A stretch of DNA of 64,000 nt from Victivallaceae bacterium. Its GTDB lineage: Bacteria; Verrucomicrobiota; Lentisphaeria; Victivallales; Victivallaceae. Below the pieces are notes generated by a model that saw only the letters and a program-made list of their open reading frames with translations, searched no databases and was not told the DNA's origin. The translations under genes and the position numbers were made by a program. The stretch is taken from NCBI GenBank assembly GCA_021647315.1, contig JAKIUY010000005.1:1-64000 (forward strand). Reading direction: 5' to 3'. This document shows positions 18,801 to 27,216 of the stretch, one piece after another. Positions within the stretch are counted from its first letter, which is position 1; the number at the start of each line of letters is the position of its first letter.

Positions 18801-18971
18801 CTCTTTAAAGCCGCCATTAAGATCGCTAACCTGAGCTTTGACTATTTTTCCCGAACCGTCATTCAACGGCCAAAACCCAACAACCCGTCCCGAGGCGACA
18901 GCTTCATTTGCAAAGCCAGTGATAAGCCCCAACACCAATAAAGCCATCATCGACAACCAATTTTTCTTCAT
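15900..18971 (-). CDS. Secreted LamG + CBM9 + TIM-barrel-like putative glycoside hydrolase (paralogue B)
   Basis: 1023 aa from the ATG at 18971 (AAGGAAGATTATT upstream). An extended frame to 19040 reads through a CCGGC hairpin repeat and is rejected. After the signal peptide (to ~30), residues ~30-230 are a LamG/concanavalin-like domain (RVVGFWPLNDGSG ... GSIRNVKFEVPE) and ~240-440 a CBM9-like domain. Residues ~600-960 are the barrel, with DIE (Glu740), CTRC (754-757), YHTKPGGFVYSE, HPVRYAS, PWVTAGYI and EGSD (Glu905). It is the third gene of a pseudopilin-PHP-hydrolase cassette that is repeated at 30-35 kb. Presumably extracellular; substrate unknown. Confidence 0.8.
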   Translation of the reverse strand: MKKNWLSMMALLVLGLITGFANEAVASGRVVGFWPLNDGSGKIVKAQVSDLNGGFKEVAGNEPAWVGNELVFKGGKKGGKVKIAGAGKLLFGAFFKIRVEVKPNDNKEAGYILSSKAMSTKRGGFLLYYWPGGRKLIFNFSDGLKKYQLICKLKKKIPMDKWANITVLYNGALLTVSIDDKVVGSMPLKKVQLAPAGSMMIGGYLFNGQSFPGSIRNVKFEVPELSDKVEGVFRAKNTGVPIIDGKLDDAVWQNANFFGDFVYFYKGKTASPQTEVAIIPGRDKVYFAIRCFEPNIKKLVAPKHQPGDMAFNDDLVELFIDPDSSGNHYIHLALTAGNFQFQQVVTHFGTRKRSDFNMNWDSAVFIDKNSWTAEIAIPYSELMVKPENLGNWQINVGRANQTLDNNRLKWTTWGGLNRGEKNQGFHNIKLFNTVTGFPQPVYERKTKKRVAARRKKWKLDEKPSGKSTAMLKIRDFMFVPNNMTVPNWFLCLAPGKELMQTKTYHIIDLPKGVELLAVGRVFTKKQRGGGAALYDMKVLKTVTHAGKKYTRYKITPKVIHPTASAVVGPFYMRSTLPDKTRSLMYYQSVSDTGAQKLEKLDLITRIFPTPGMPEKLITSIAWMHAQTSLAWPQILESYPNLGFNTIQTHRQFDAVIEPGKVKTFLKRAKQAGLKIMQTENTFLNLSRPESRSVDPATGQPAKNRNDRCPSYRGKLYQQEIQNLVEFGRSINTEIYNLDIESFHQGAFQGKTGQCTRCQAYIKKSGKSTKAALTDMGTEIMADIKKALLKMSKEENRPAPYLGTYHTKPGGFVYSEIFDFDKMAKKGVDFCHPVRYASKNADDYGREMRKFRAMMKDGNIIPWVTAGYIVPNGSIEFPTEWVYNYVLETFGSGLRGTYWFDFTKYEGSDMYYFAKAMESVVPVADLIWDSQPVKGVTCSKVGVSATALKSGDSYIILLSDYTKKPAFGPLTVTLSEVPSGKVWDLARKRIGGEIIGNRITINNFQPIEKNTDTAMYYIGNRSFK

Positions 18972-18995
18972 AATAATCTTCCTTGTTTTGTTTAA

Positions 18996-19020
18996 GAACA
19001 TAACCGGCTTTGCCGGAACT
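18996..19020 (+). repeat. CCGGC hairpin repeat
   Basis: GAACATAACCGGCTTTGCCG followed by GAACT, a CCGGC-TTT-GCCGG hairpin. Near-identical copies occur at 21778-21801, 25009-25032 and 63735-63759. Confidence 0.8.
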
Positions 19021-19207
19021 TTTTCAGACAGGATTAGCAAGATTGACGGGATTTTTATTTTATCCTGTTCTGCCCTGTCAAAAATACCTACCCGAACGCA
19101 GTAACAGATGGAGCGCAGCGTAATTGAGATAAAAAAAAACTAGCCACGAATGCACGATTTTTCAAAATCAGCACCTTCATGGCAAAAATATAATTTAGAT
19201 AAAAAAA

Positions 19208-19256
19208 AATCATTCTGCTGTTCATTATTCTGCAAATAAAAAAATGATTCTGTCAT
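19208..19256 (+). repeat. ATCATTCTG-type dispersed repeat, copy 2
   Basis: Matches 1931-1975 closely. It lies between the PHP and hydrolase genes of the first cassette, the same place as the looser copy at 33303-33371 in the second. The 19041-19207 stretch holds no other clear signal. Confidence 0.65.
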
Positions 19257-19270
19257 AAAAGTCTTTAGGC

Positions 19271-20044
19271 TTACCCAGTAGCCAGCCACTGACGCTTGGC
19301 GAACATTTCACGCGGATTAATCAGTAATTTTTCAATCTCGGCGGTGGCAATTATTCTTTCACTCCACTTGATATTACCCACTCCACAGCACGAATGAGCA
19401 TCAGAACCTACTGAAAATCTAACATCGTGTGCCTTAAATACCTCAACAATATGCAGATATTCGGTGCTAACCTGTTCAACTGAAAGTTCAGGAAACCAGA
19501 AGGTCATGGTATTCATTATCTCAAATACCGTGCCGGTTTCAGCAAAAGCTACCGCAATGTCATGCAGCATGCTATCAGGAATATCACCGGGGGTGAGCGG
19601 AATAGGAATTCGACCGAAATTAAATGGGTGAGCTACAATATCAACTAACGGATTTTCACACAGGCTAATCATGGCGCGTTTAATATCACGCAACAACTGT
19701 TCCTTGCCGGTACAATTTTTGGCAATCCGATCAGTATGATAACCAAAATCAACCAAAAGAATATCCAGTTTATCCCGCATTTCAGCATCGACAGAAATAT
19801 CCCCTTCTGGATTAAGAATGCAACCTTCACCGCCAACTAATATCAACAGATCATCTTTATAGCTGTCTACCGCCTGCCGGTACTCATCAAGCCAGCCAAG
19901 TTCACAACCGGGAAAAATATGGTCCGTCAGCGCGATACAGTCCAAGCCATTTGCAATGGCGGCGCGCACCACATCTTCCAACGGCGACTTTCCATCGGAA
20001 AAGGTGGTATGCATATGTAAATCATAATTTACTGTTTTATTCAT
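19271..20044 (-). CDS. PHP-domain phosphoesterase-like protein (cassette 1)
   Basis: 257 aa, cytoplasmic. PHP motifs: YDLHMHTTFSDG (residues ~7-18), IALTDHIFPG (~39), VGGEGC (~70), IVAHPFNFG (~135) and VGSDAHSCCGVG (~210). These give the full set of metal ligands of YcdX/histidinol-phosphatase-like hydrolases. It is ~90% identical to the protein at 33384-34157. It follows a pseudopilin gene and precedes a secreted LamG/CBM9 protein; no good Shine-Dalgarno is visible, so translation may be coupled. A phosphatase acting on a product of the nearby hydrolase is conceivable but unproved. Confidence 0.85.
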   Translation of the reverse strand: MNKTVNYDLHMHTTFSDGKSPLEDVVRAAIANGLDCIALTDHIFPGCELGWLDEYRQAVDSYKDDLLILVGGEGCILNPEGDISVDAEMRDKLDILLVDFGYHTDRIAKNCTGKEQLLRDIKRAMISLCENPLVDIVAHPFNFGRIPIPLTPGDIPDSMLHDIAVAFAETGTVFEIMNTMTFWFPELSVEQVSTEYLHIVEVFKAHDVRFSVGSDAHSCCGVGNIKWSERIIATAEIEKLLINPREMFAKRQWLATG

Positions 20045-20153
20045 AATAATATTTTTTATTTATATCCATTCATCAAAAAAATATGACATTGAGCAGACAG
20101 AAGCTACTATTAGACAAATAACTCAACCAGGGCAATAGCGCAATCAATATCTT

Positions 20154-20864
20154 TTAAATTCCGGTAAACTCTTTTTTAGTGACTTCCGTCCGTTTTTTTG
20201 CTTTTACGTGCAAATCAGTATATAACAGGTTGGCACTACCACTCGCTAACTTGCTATCTGGATGAGGTGTTTTCAACGCCGCAGTCTGCCCCGGTGCTTC
20301 AAGCCCAGGGTTATAGAAACGTTGAAAATAATTTGAAAACGCCGAAGTTACAAGAAACCTACTTGATGCCTCTGCCATAATTACTGAACCGCTTGGAATA
20401 TGGTTGAATTTCTTGGGAGCACCAGTTGTTCTTTTAGAGAATACTTCATTAAGTCCATAATTAATTTGACCATAACTCGTATAATTATCAAGATTTGATG
20501 GACAATCCAGAATATTACCTTGCTTAGTTTTTATTTTCATCTGATATTTCAAATATGCAAACCAGTATCTCCCATTACCACTAGTGTTAGCACTTAAAAA
20601 TTCCTGTTTGATTAAATAATTATCATTATCAATAGAATAGATACCGAGTTGAATACCAAGCTGTTTCAAATTACTCATACAACTGATCTTCTTCGCCGTC
20701 TCCCTAGCCTGATTCAACGCCGGCAACAACATACTGGCGAGGATCGCGATAATCGCGATCACCACGAGGAGCTCGATAAGGGTGAATTTAAGTTTGATTT
20801 TTAATTTGTGAGTGATGATTTCCAGTGCAGTTCCGACATTTTGCTCGCTGTTATTTGCTTTCAT
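20154..20864 (-). CDS. Pseudopilin (prepilin-type, DUF1559-like), cassette 1
   Basis: 236 aa from the ATG at 20864 with AGGAGAAGTAGAA upstream. The frame is open to 20981 but without a start signal. Residues ~26-45 carry [19 protein letters not shown], a type IV prepilin leader with Glu5, then [20 protein letters not shown]. The C-terminus ends with a [22 protein letters not shown] block equivalent to the family's H-X-DG ending. The 5' ~490 bp are almost identical to the copy at 34170 (3 differences), whereas the 3' part diverges. It is the first gene after the promoter at 21014-21065, with a ~165-nt leader. Confidence 0.9.
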   Translation of the reverse strand: MKANNSEQNVGTALEIITHKLKIKLKFTLIELLVVIAIIAILASMLLPALNQARETAKKISCMSNLKQLGIQLGIYSIDNDNYLIKQEFLSANTSGNGRYWFAYLKYQMKIKTKQGNILDCPSNLDNYTSYGQINYGLNEVFSKRTTGAPKKFNHIPSGSVIMAEASSRFLVTSAFSNYFQRFYNPGLEAPGQTAALKTPHPDSKLASGSANLLYTDLHVKAKKRTEVTKKEFTGI

Positions 20865-20988
20865 TTCTACTTCTCCTGTTTGGGGTTGTTTGGTTAATTT
20901 TGTTTCATATAAATTAAAAATTCTATTTTCAGCTTTGAGTCTTGAGCCGAATAGGTCATATATGCTGCCCCCCTTTGTCATATTTTGA
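20497..20988. repeat. 492-bp near-identical tract shared with 34516-35007
   Basis: Base-by-base comparison finds 3 differences and no gap against 34516-35007, covering the 5' half of the pseudopilin gene and most of its leader. The flanking 3' part of the gene is clearly more diverged. This points to recent gene conversion or duplication. Confidence 0.9.
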
Positions 20989-21013
20989 CGTTAATTAGAT
21001 ATTATAAAATAAC

Positions 21014-21065
21014 TGACTCATTGACTCAATACTTATATTATAACATATTTCCATCAACTTGTCAA
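21014..21065 (-). promoter_or_regulatory. Promoter/operator of cassette 1
   Basis: On the minus strand: -35 TTGACA (21060-21065), 17-nt spacer, -10 TATAAT (21037-21042), then TGACTCATTGACTCAAT (21014-21030) over the likely start. Same layout as at 4.3, 26.3, 35.2, 39.1 and 44.0 kb. Confidence 0.85.
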
Positions 21066-21072
21066 GTCTTTT

Positions 21073-21732
21073 TTATAAAATTAATTTTATTAATTTAAGA
21101 TTGCGAATGCTGCAATTAATCGAAGCAGGGCCTGAGAATAAATAACCACCAATGCATAATGGGCCTCTGGTCGGTGCCAAGGTTATATTTTCCAACTCCA
21201 TAGTGCCCATGATGGTATCATCAAAAGCGACAGTTAATTTTTTACCATCATACATGATTGCAATTGTCGTCCATTTGTCTTTCGGCAGCCTTTTTTTCAA
21301 TTTTATATCAAATTGATACTTTTTTTTGCCATCGGAAAAATTAAAAAAGAATTTACGACCGCTCCCCCAGTAAAAGACGGTAAAACCACCGGTCTTAGTC
21401 GACATCGCCTTGGATGACAATAGGTAACCACCATCGTTTGGATTCAAGATCTTAAGCTCAAATTTAACTTCAAATTTCTTTCCGAACAGGAGCATTCCGC
21501 CTTTTTTGATTTTTATCTTCCCGACCTTTTTACCGCCGGGAAAAACAATTTCATTGCCAACCCATTTTGGCATTCCAGCAGTACCAGACAAAATAGTTCC
21601 AGTTAGCTTACCATCAACTGATTTCACCACCGTCCCCTGCCCTTCATTTAAAGGCATATCCAGAACAACTTTATCGACTGAAAAAACTGTTACACTGAAG
21701 AGAACTGAAAGCGATAAGAGCAAAAATTTCAT
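21073..21732 (-). CDS. Secreted solo LamG/concanavalin-like domain protein
   Basis: 219 aa with a signal peptide (MKFLLLSLSVLFSVTVFS). The whole mature part equals the N-terminal LamG domain of the large paralogues (DMPLNEGQGTVVK; GGYLLSSKAMSTKTGGFTVFYW; GGYLFSG; IRNLKL) and stops there, so the CBM9 and barrel domains are absent. It may be a free-standing binding module or a truncation product; the clean stop and intact signal peptide favour a functional gene. It lies downstream of the hydrolase at 21945, and its stop is only 8 bp from the cassette 1 promoter. Confidence 0.8.
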   Translation of the reverse strand: MKFLLLSLSVLFSVTVFSVDKVVLDMPLNEGQGTVVKSVDGKLTGTILSGTAGMPKWVGNEIVFPGGKKVGKIKIKKGGMLLFGKKFEVKFELKILNPNDGGYLLSSKAMSTKTGGFTVFYWGSGRKFFFNFSDGKKKYQFDIKLKKRLPKDKWTTIAIMYDGKKLTVAFDDTIMGTMELENITLAPTRGPLCIGGYLFSGPASINCSIRNLKLIKLIL

Positions 21733-21777
21733 AATGACCTAACCTTTTTAAAATTTGTTATACATTTAAGTGAAAAT

Positions 21778-21922
21778 AACAAAGCCGGCTATGCCGGAAC
21801 TCCAGTAGTGCCAGGCTTTGATGAAGCCGGCAGTTGTCGCACCAGCGACAAGGCATCGAGCACTTAAATCTGAACTATTGCTAAAAGTAAACCATTCGCG
21901 ACAGGGATGTCGCTCCAACATT
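21778..21922. repeat. Cluster of palindromic repeats
   Basis: Contains a CCGGC-TAT-GCCGG hairpin (21778-21801), TTGTCGC-ACCA-GCGACAA (21833-21850) and GCGAC-AGGGAT-GTCGC (~21897-21912), the last in a context TTCGCGAC...GTCGCTCCAACAT that recurs inverted near 45051-45080. No ORF. Confidence 0.7.
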
Positions 21923-21944
21923 TTAATAATATCGCTCCACTATT

Positions 21945-24900
21945 TTATTTCCCAGGCGGAGTTGTGCCAATATAATACAATGCGGCTCTAGTGCCCTTTA
22001 CTGCTGGGGTAAAAATGAAAGTTGCTTTGCCTGAATGGATTTTGGCAACTGCTTGCCGTGCCGGCAATGACCAGATAGTGCCGGCTAACTTTGCGGGTAG
22101 TGTTACTGTTACCTGCCCGCCTGGAGTCTGTTTTTTCCCGCATGCGACTAATAATACCGCATTATTACCTGAACGCAGTCCGGAGACTGATACTCCTGCC
22201 GAAGCTGAAAAATCCAATTTGAACGGTGTGCTTTTAGCTAACATTGCTGAAACTGGATTAACCGCTTCCATTGCTTTTGCGTAATAGTAAAAATCAGCAC
22301 CTTCAATCCGTTCGATGCCATACCAGTACATGCCGCCGGCACCGGAACCATAGACGTTAAGTGTCATATCATAGTTCAGCTCCGGTGGTGCTGAACTGTT
22401 ATAACCATTCGTCACCCAGGGATATACTTTATTATTTTTGAATAGTTTGCGGTATTTTCTCGTAGTTCTGCCCGCGTCAATCGGTCTGGTATTATAATAA
22501 ACTGGATGAGCCAACTGCATCGCATCGGCCTTTTTCAGTTTATCCAGATTAAAAACCCCTTCGTAGACAAAGCCACCGGGCTTGGTATGATAGATACCGC
22601 AATCTGGGATGGGGTTTTGAGTAACCCCTGCCGCCACGCTTTTTCGGAGATCCAGGGCTATCTGCACCCCCAGATCAGTCATCACTTCCGCTGGCTGTTT
22701 ACCGGATGCTTTGATTACGGCAAGACAGCGATAACAGTTGCCGGTCTCGCCATTATGTGCTCCCAATGTATATTTTTCAATATCAAACTGAACATAATCC
22801 GGTTTAAGTAATTTAGTGAAGGCTGTAATCCGCTTCAGGTTATCCTGATAAATTTTGCCGCGATATGCGGGACAGGCATCTTTGATGCCGAGTAAAGGTT
22901 TACCATTCGCACCAGTTGAATTGCCGGCAACTTTCATTTTAATCCCGTAAAAAGGACTGATTACCGCTATGATTTTCATATTATATCGCCGCGCTTCGGC
23001 AGCCATATTTTTTATCTCTTCAGTAGAAAATTTAGGTGAAAATCTCTGAAAAGGAAAAGTGTTGAATCCCAACTTGGCGAGGGTGGCAATGCAGTCAGGC
23101 CAACTATCCGCGACCGGCATTGGCAACCAGGTATAAGATGCCAAAATCCCGCGTGGCATGCCCGGTTCAGGAAATTTCATGATTTTTAACTTAATCGGTT
23201 GCCAGGGTTGACTGCCACCCTGCCATTTTGAACTGAAATACATTGTGCGTTCACTAGCGTTCGGCAGAGATGATTTCAGATAAAGATGAATGGTTGAGCA
23301 TGCCCAATGAACATATAATGGCGCAAGTTCATAGCGGCTGTATTTTTTCCCGTTACGCATGACCGACTGTTGCTGTTTGATGATTTTATAGTAACCGTAG
23401 GTATGACCTTTTTTAGTGCCGGCGGTTAACAGTTCAACTCCAGCCGGCAGGTCAAACCTGAATCTGACATTGTTTTTCTCCCGCATAATAACTTTGCCGT
23501 TACTGCTGGTTAAAATTGAATTAGGCACCGTCATATTATTCGGAACAAACATCGTCGGCGCGGCCGCGATCATCGAAAATGGTGAGGTTGCGGTTAATTT
23601 ATCAACGCCCCAGCGACGAATGGCTGAAATCACCTTTTTCTGCTGTTTTTTTGAATAACTCGGAGCCGGGACGCCAGCGAGTGATGAAAACAGCTTTGCA
23701 TCCGCAAAGCCTTTGTACTTTGCTCCTGCCGGTATCTGTCCCCAGCTGCTGTAACGGGTTAATATAGGTTGCGACTGATCCGTACGACAGACATTGAATT
23801 TCCAGCCGTTACTGCCTTGTGGCGGCACCATGATTTGATCATATGGAATGGCAATTTCCGCTATCCACTGTTTTTTGCCGACTGTGGTGGCAACCTGCCA
23901 TTTAGGGTTGAAATTCTGCTGCTGACGCGTCATCTGGTATTGCAATAACAGATCTTGACGGCTGCCGCCGGGATTTACTGCTAGTTGAATGCAATGATCC
24001 GTGCCCCACGGCGAGAGAAACAGTTCAACAGTATCATCCTGCCAGAAGCTTTTAGCATCACGTTCGTTTTTACCACTTTTCAGCGGTTTATTCGGGTCAA
24101 TATTGCTGATGATTGCCACATACAAGTTTTTTTTATCCGCGGCAAGCGCGAAAGATGTCTGATTCTTCGCCAGTCGCGTCTTGTCACAGTTAATGACAAA
24201 TCCACCCATAAATTTTGATTTTTCCCACACCGCGTCATCAAGTTTGCCATCCAGCTTCGGGGTGCCTTGAGTCGCTGAAACAAAGCCCTTGACATTTCTG
24301 GCTGCTTCCGGCAACCATAGTTTAACATTGCGGATACTTCCGGTAAACATACTTTTCAAAGGGCGTACGTAATTGCCGATATAGAGCGGAGTTTTATCTG
24401 TACCCATAATCAGACCGGGAATCTTTTTTTCGAGAACCACTTTCCCGTTCACGGTCATGGTAAACCGCTCACCATTGTATTCGGCCTTGAAAGTGCTCCA
24501 CACTCCAACCTTCAGACGTTTTTTTAGAGTGGCAGAGAAAACATGCCTTTTTCGGCCATCCGCAAAGCCGAAGGACAATTTTTTAGCGGCATTCCAGTAA
24601 TGAACATAAAACCCGCCATCTTTAGTTGAAGAATGTTTGCAGCAGATAAAATGCCCAGCGAATTTATCTGTTGCAGGTTTAACCTCAAACCCGACTCCGA
24701 AAACCGGTCCGGATAAAATTTTACCGCCACCGGGAATTTTCACCGCGCCATAACCTTTGTTACCAAAGAAATTAAGTTCAGCCCCCTGCCATTTCGGCAC
24801 CGCATCGCCTTTGCCTTCAAACAGCCCCTTGTAATCTGTCGGTTTACTATGGACAATGTTGCCACTCCCTTCATTCAGCGGCCAGAAAGCCTTAATCTGC

Positions 24901-24968
24901 TCTGCGTCAGCGACGGATGACATGGCGGATAAAAACAATACTGCAATAAAACATCTGATAAATTTCAT
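21945..24968 (-). CDS. Secreted LamG + CBM9 + TIM-barrel-like putative glycoside hydrolase (paralogue C)
   Basis: 1007 aa with signal peptide (cleavage near ADA, ~23); AAAGGAATCT precedes the ATG. LamG domain ~25-225 (IKAFWPLNEGSG), CBM9-like ~230-425 (PKLDGKLDDAVWEKS; WIAEIAIPYDQI), barrel ~610-950. It is the most diverged paralogue: DIEKYTL replaces DIESFH (Glu731), with CYRC, YHTKPGGFVYEG, HPVYYNT, PWVTNGYN and EGADFYYYAKAM. The conserved DIE and EG-D acids support their catalytic role. It lies 575 bp downstream of a pseudopilin gene. The TCAGGTGGCACCTGA palindrome is 19 nt upstream of the start. Confidence 0.78.
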   Translation of the reverse strand: MKFIRCFIAVLFLSAMSSVADAEQIKAFWPLNEGSGNIVHSKPTDYKGLFEGKGDAVPKWQGAELNFFGNKGYGAVKIPGGGKILSGPVFGVGFEVKPATDKFAGHFICCKHSSTKDGGFYVHYWNAAKKLSFGFADGRKRHVFSATLKKRLKVGVWSTFKAEYNGERFTMTVNGKVVLEKKIPGLIMGTDKTPLYIGNYVRPLKSMFTGSIRNVKLWLPEAARNVKGFVSATQGTPKLDGKLDDAVWEKSKFMGGFVINCDKTRLAKNQTSFALAADKKNLYVAIISNIDPNKPLKSGKNERDAKSFWQDDTVELFLSPWGTDHCIQLAVNPGGSRQDLLLQYQMTRQQQNFNPKWQVATTVGKKQWIAEIAIPYDQIMVPPQGSNGWKFNVCRTDQSQPILTRYSSWGQIPAGAKYKGFADAKLFSSLAGVPAPSYSKKQQKKVISAIRRWGVDKLTATSPFSMIAAAPTMFVPNNMTVPNSILTSSNGKVIMREKNNVRFRFDLPAGVELLTAGTKKGHTYGYYKIIKQQQSVMRNGKKYSRYELAPLYVHWACSTIHLYLKSSLPNASERTMYFSSKWQGGSQPWQPIKLKIMKFPEPGMPRGILASYTWLPMPVADSWPDCIATLAKLGFNTFPFQRFSPKFSTEEIKNMAAEARRYNMKIIAVISPFYGIKMKVAGNSTGANGKPLLGIKDACPAYRGKIYQDNLKRITAFTKLLKPDYVQFDIEKYTLGAHNGETGNCYRCLAVIKASGKQPAEVMTDLGVQIALDLRKSVAAGVTQNPIPDCGIYHTKPGGFVYEGVFNLDKLKKADAMQLAHPVYYNTRPIDAGRTTRKYRKLFKNNKVYPWVTNGYNSSAPPELNYDMTLNVYGSGAGGMYWYGIERIEGADFYYYAKAMEAVNPVSAMLAKSTPFKLDFSASAGVSVSGLRSGNNAVLLVACGKKQTPGGQVTVTLPAKLAGTIWSLPARQAVAKIHSGKATFIFTPAVKGTRAALYYIGTTPPGK

Positions 24969-24987
24969 AGATTCCTTTCATTTCTAG

Positions 24988-25002
24988 TCAGGTGGCACCT
25001 GA
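24988..25002. promoter_or_regulatory. Palindrome in a 5' untranslated region, copy 2
   Basis: TCAGGTGGCACCTGA, identical to 13216-13230, located 19 nt upstream of the paralogue C start codon. Confidence 0.55.
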
Positions 25003-25008
25003 TTAAGT

Positions 25009-25032
25009 GAACATAACCGGCTGCGCCGGAAC
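25009..25032 (+). repeat. CCGGC hairpin repeat
   Basis: GAACATAACCGGCTGCGCCG plus GAAC; the loop is TGC rather than TTT, but the stem and flanks match 18996 and 63735. The following AATGCACGAAT words also recur at 63785. Confidence 0.8.
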
Positions 25033-25400
25033 TAATAAAAATAAAAACTTTCAGCGCGAATGCACGAATTAAAAAAACTCTTAACTATTAATGTTTATAT
25101 TTATTCGACAAGGATTTCGATCCCACGTTGAAAGGGAATACTGTTTGGACTTTTTATTTTACCGCCAAGCAGGGAAGAAGTGAATTCTCCATGTCAGGGG
25201 GGCAAGCACATAATCGGAAATAAGTCTTGCATAAAAGCGAAAAAGAATTTTCGCATCCAAAAATGGCGTAGACCAACGAATTAAGATCTTTTGGAAAGCG
25301 AAGCGTGAGTGCCCGAACGACCCAAACGAAGCACCGGGACTTCAACCCGAAACCCGAGTGTGGTTTCACCGCTTTTGACGCGAACTATAACATAACTGTA

Positions 25401-25543
25401 TACTACTAACCGTCATTCCCTTGTTTTTCATGCACGTTTTTCTGAAATATGGCATTTAAGTATTTGCGGAGCAAGAACTTAAATATTTGTAGTTTTTCGT
25501 GGTTTTAAAAATCTTTTGGGTTGCGGCTTTGCTGCTCTGTGTT
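25401..25543. repeat. Dispersed ~150-bp intergenic repeat, second copy
   Basis: Aligns along its length to 5759-5910, including the ATTTAAGT/ACTTAAAT stem. It ends right at the stop codon of the pseudopilin at 25544. Confidence 0.75.
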
Positions 25544-26224
25544 TTAAATTCCGGTAAACATTTTTTTAGTCAACTCCGGACGTTTTTTGGAACTTACATG
25601 CAGATCTACGTATAATAAATTGGCACTGCCACTTGGCAGTTTAGTATCTGGATGCGGTGTTTTCAACGCGGCAGCCTGAGTCGGTGCTTCAAGCCCGGGA
25701 TTAAAGAAACGTTGATAGTAAGTTGAAAATGCCGAAGTAATGAGAATTCTGTTTGAAGTCTCACCAACAATTACCGAACCGCTGGGAATATGATTGAATT
25801 TCCGTGGGACTCCAGTTGCTCCATTGGCGGAAAACACTTGATTAACTCCATAATTCAGATGATATTTCGACGAACTATAGGTTTCAAGATTTGACGGACA
25901 ATCCAAGATTGAACCCTTATAATAGGGTTTGCCAAGTTTAGCTTTCATCTTATAATGCATATATGCAAACCAGTATCTACCTTTATAGCTAGGGGTAGTA
26001 TTTAAAAACTCCTGCCTGATCAGATAATTATTATTGTCACCGGCATAAAAATTCAGCTGCAATCCAATCTGTTTCATATTGCTCATACAACTGATCTTCT
26101 TCGCCGTTTCTCTGGCCTGATTCAGTGCCGGCAATAACATACTGGCGAGGATGGCGATAATAGCTATCACCACGAGGAGTTCGATGAGGGTAAAACTGTC
26201 TCTTGATTTTGATTTTGCTGTCAT
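25544..26224 (-). CDS. Pseudopilin (prepilin-type, DUF1559-like), third minus-strand copy
   Basis: 226 aa; AGGAGAAAAGTT precedes the ATG. The prepilin leader is close to the N-terminus ([20 protein letters not shown], residues ~10-29), followed by [20 protein letters not shown] and a C-terminal [20 protein letters not shown] block. It is similar to the copies at 20154 and 34170 throughout, but its leader is shorter and no PHP gene follows; the next gene downstream is paralogue C. It has its own promoter/operator at 26320-26371. Probably an exported, envelope-anchored subunit; the function is unknown. Confidence 0.9.
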   Translation of the reverse strand: MTAKSKSRDSFTLIELLVVIAIIAILASMLLPALNQARETAKKISCMSNMKQIGLQLNFYAGDNNNYLIRQEFLNTTPSYKGRYWFAYMHYKMKAKLGKPYYKGSILDCPSNLETYSSSKYHLNYGVNQVFSANGATGVPRKFNHIPSGSVIVGETSNRILITSAFSTYYQRFFNPGLEAPTQAAALKTPHPDTKLPSGSANLLYVDLHVSSKKRPELTKKMFTGI

Positions 26225-26319
26225 AACTTTTCTCCTGTTTTGTTGTTTAATTTTTAGGTTTGTCTAAAATTCAAACGGTCTGAATTATGATATACTGCCA
26301 TTTTAAATTCCAAACGAAC

Positions 26320-26371
26320 CGACTCATTGACCCACTATTTAGATTATAGCGTATTCAAACCCATTTGTCAA
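26320..26371 (-). promoter_or_regulatory. Promoter/operator of the 25.5-kb pseudopilin operon
   Basis: Minus strand: -35 TTGACA (26366-26371), 17-nt spacer, -10 TATAAT (26343-26348), operator CGACTCATTGACCCACT (26320-26336), which is slightly degenerate compared with the other sites. Confidence 0.8.
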
Positions 26372-26460
26372 GTCTTTTTTCTGAATATTTATTTTAAATG
26401 CCCCAAAAATCATAATATCAGTGAGATGACTGCAAAAGACTCCAGTTAAAAGAGGTAATT

Positions 26461-27177
26461 TCAAAAGAAGATATATTTTATACCGAGTATCAACAATAGT
26501 GCCGTTATTATACGCTGCAACTGTTTTCCTGGAATTTTATTCATAACTTTCAATCCGATATATGCTCCGCTAACTGCAGCCAGCATTCCTGCCGTTCCGA
26601 CAATAAACATTTCTTGAGAAAAAGATCCGATAGCACCCAAAAATATCAGCCTGATGACAGCACAGCTTCCTAAGATAAATTGTATGGATGCCGAGTAGCG
26701 AAACTTCTCAAAATTATGACTGCCAATATATGCGACTACCAAAGGGCCGCCAGTGCCAAAAGCTCCAGCCAGTACACCGGAAAAAAGACCACAGGGAACT
26801 CCAAGCCAATATGGATGCCATCTTTTGACATTTAAACCGTAAATCATTCGTTGTATAACCACAATGACTAAAATTATTCCTAAAATATTTCTCAGTAATG
26901 TTGCATCAGTATTAAGCAACAACAATGTCCCCAACGGCACTCCCGGCAAAGCACTGATAGTTATCGGCAGAATTTTTTCAAATTTAAATTTTCGGCGCAA
27001 CCGAATAAAGATAAAAATATTTAGGCAAAGCCCTGCCAGCACCAACATGATAGAGGCATCTTTTATGTTCACGACGAGGGATAACAGTGAAATCGCAATA
27101 AGACCAAACCCGAATCCGACCCCGCCCTGGACAAAACCCGCCATTGCCACTATCAGTAAAATAATAGTAATATCCAT
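26461..27177 (-). CDS. TauE/SafE-family membrane transporter
   Basis: 238 aa from the ATG at 27177, preceded by AGGGGTGATGTC; the frame extends to 27201 without a site. It has about eight hydrophobic helices and the two glycine-rich half-signatures of the family (GFVQGGVGFGFGLIAI near the N-terminus; GVLAGAFGTGGPLVVAYIG in the middle). Characterised members export sulfite, sulfoacetate or other small organic anions across the inner membrane. It is third in a probable operon with a fumarase-superfamily lyase and an MmgE/PrpD protein, 39 bp downstream of the latter. It may move a substrate or product of those two enzymes. A fragment of its 3' end is duplicated at 35264-35418. Confidence 0.88.
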   Translation of the reverse strand: MDITIILLIVAMAGFVQGGVGFGFGLIAISLLSLVVNIKDASIMLVLAGLCLNIFIFIRLRRKFKFEKILPITISALPGVPLGTLLLLNTDATLLRNILGIILVIVVIQRMIYGLNVKRWHPYWLGVPCGLFSGVLAGAFGTGGPLVVAYIGSHNFEKFRYSASIQFILGSCAVIRLIFLGAIGSFSQEMFIVGTAGMLAAVSGAYIGLKVMNKIPGKQLQRIITALLLILGIKYIFF

Positions 27178-27216
27178 GACATCACCCCTAATATGTTGCA
27201 AATAGTTATTTTTTAT

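Larger units (their letters stand above)
24969..25543. other. Long repeat-filled spacer
   Basis: No supported ORF in 575 bp. Holds the TCAGGTGGCACCTGA palindrome (24988-25002), a CCGGC hairpin repeat (25009-25032), a segment near 25110-25170 resembling 45125-45180, and a ~140-bp dispersed repeat (25401-25543) matching 5759-5910. Confidence 0.65.

Noticed and set aside
18972-19040. Upstream in-frame start extending paralogue B
   Set aside because: The extension crosses a CCGGC hairpin repeat, and the Shine-Dalgarno and signal peptide both point to 18971.
20735-20765. Palindrome GATCGCGAT-A-ATCGCGATC in the pseudopilin gene
   Set aside because: It encodes the conserved VVIAIIAI helix; synonymous codon choice explains it and the copy at 26150 lacks the symmetry.
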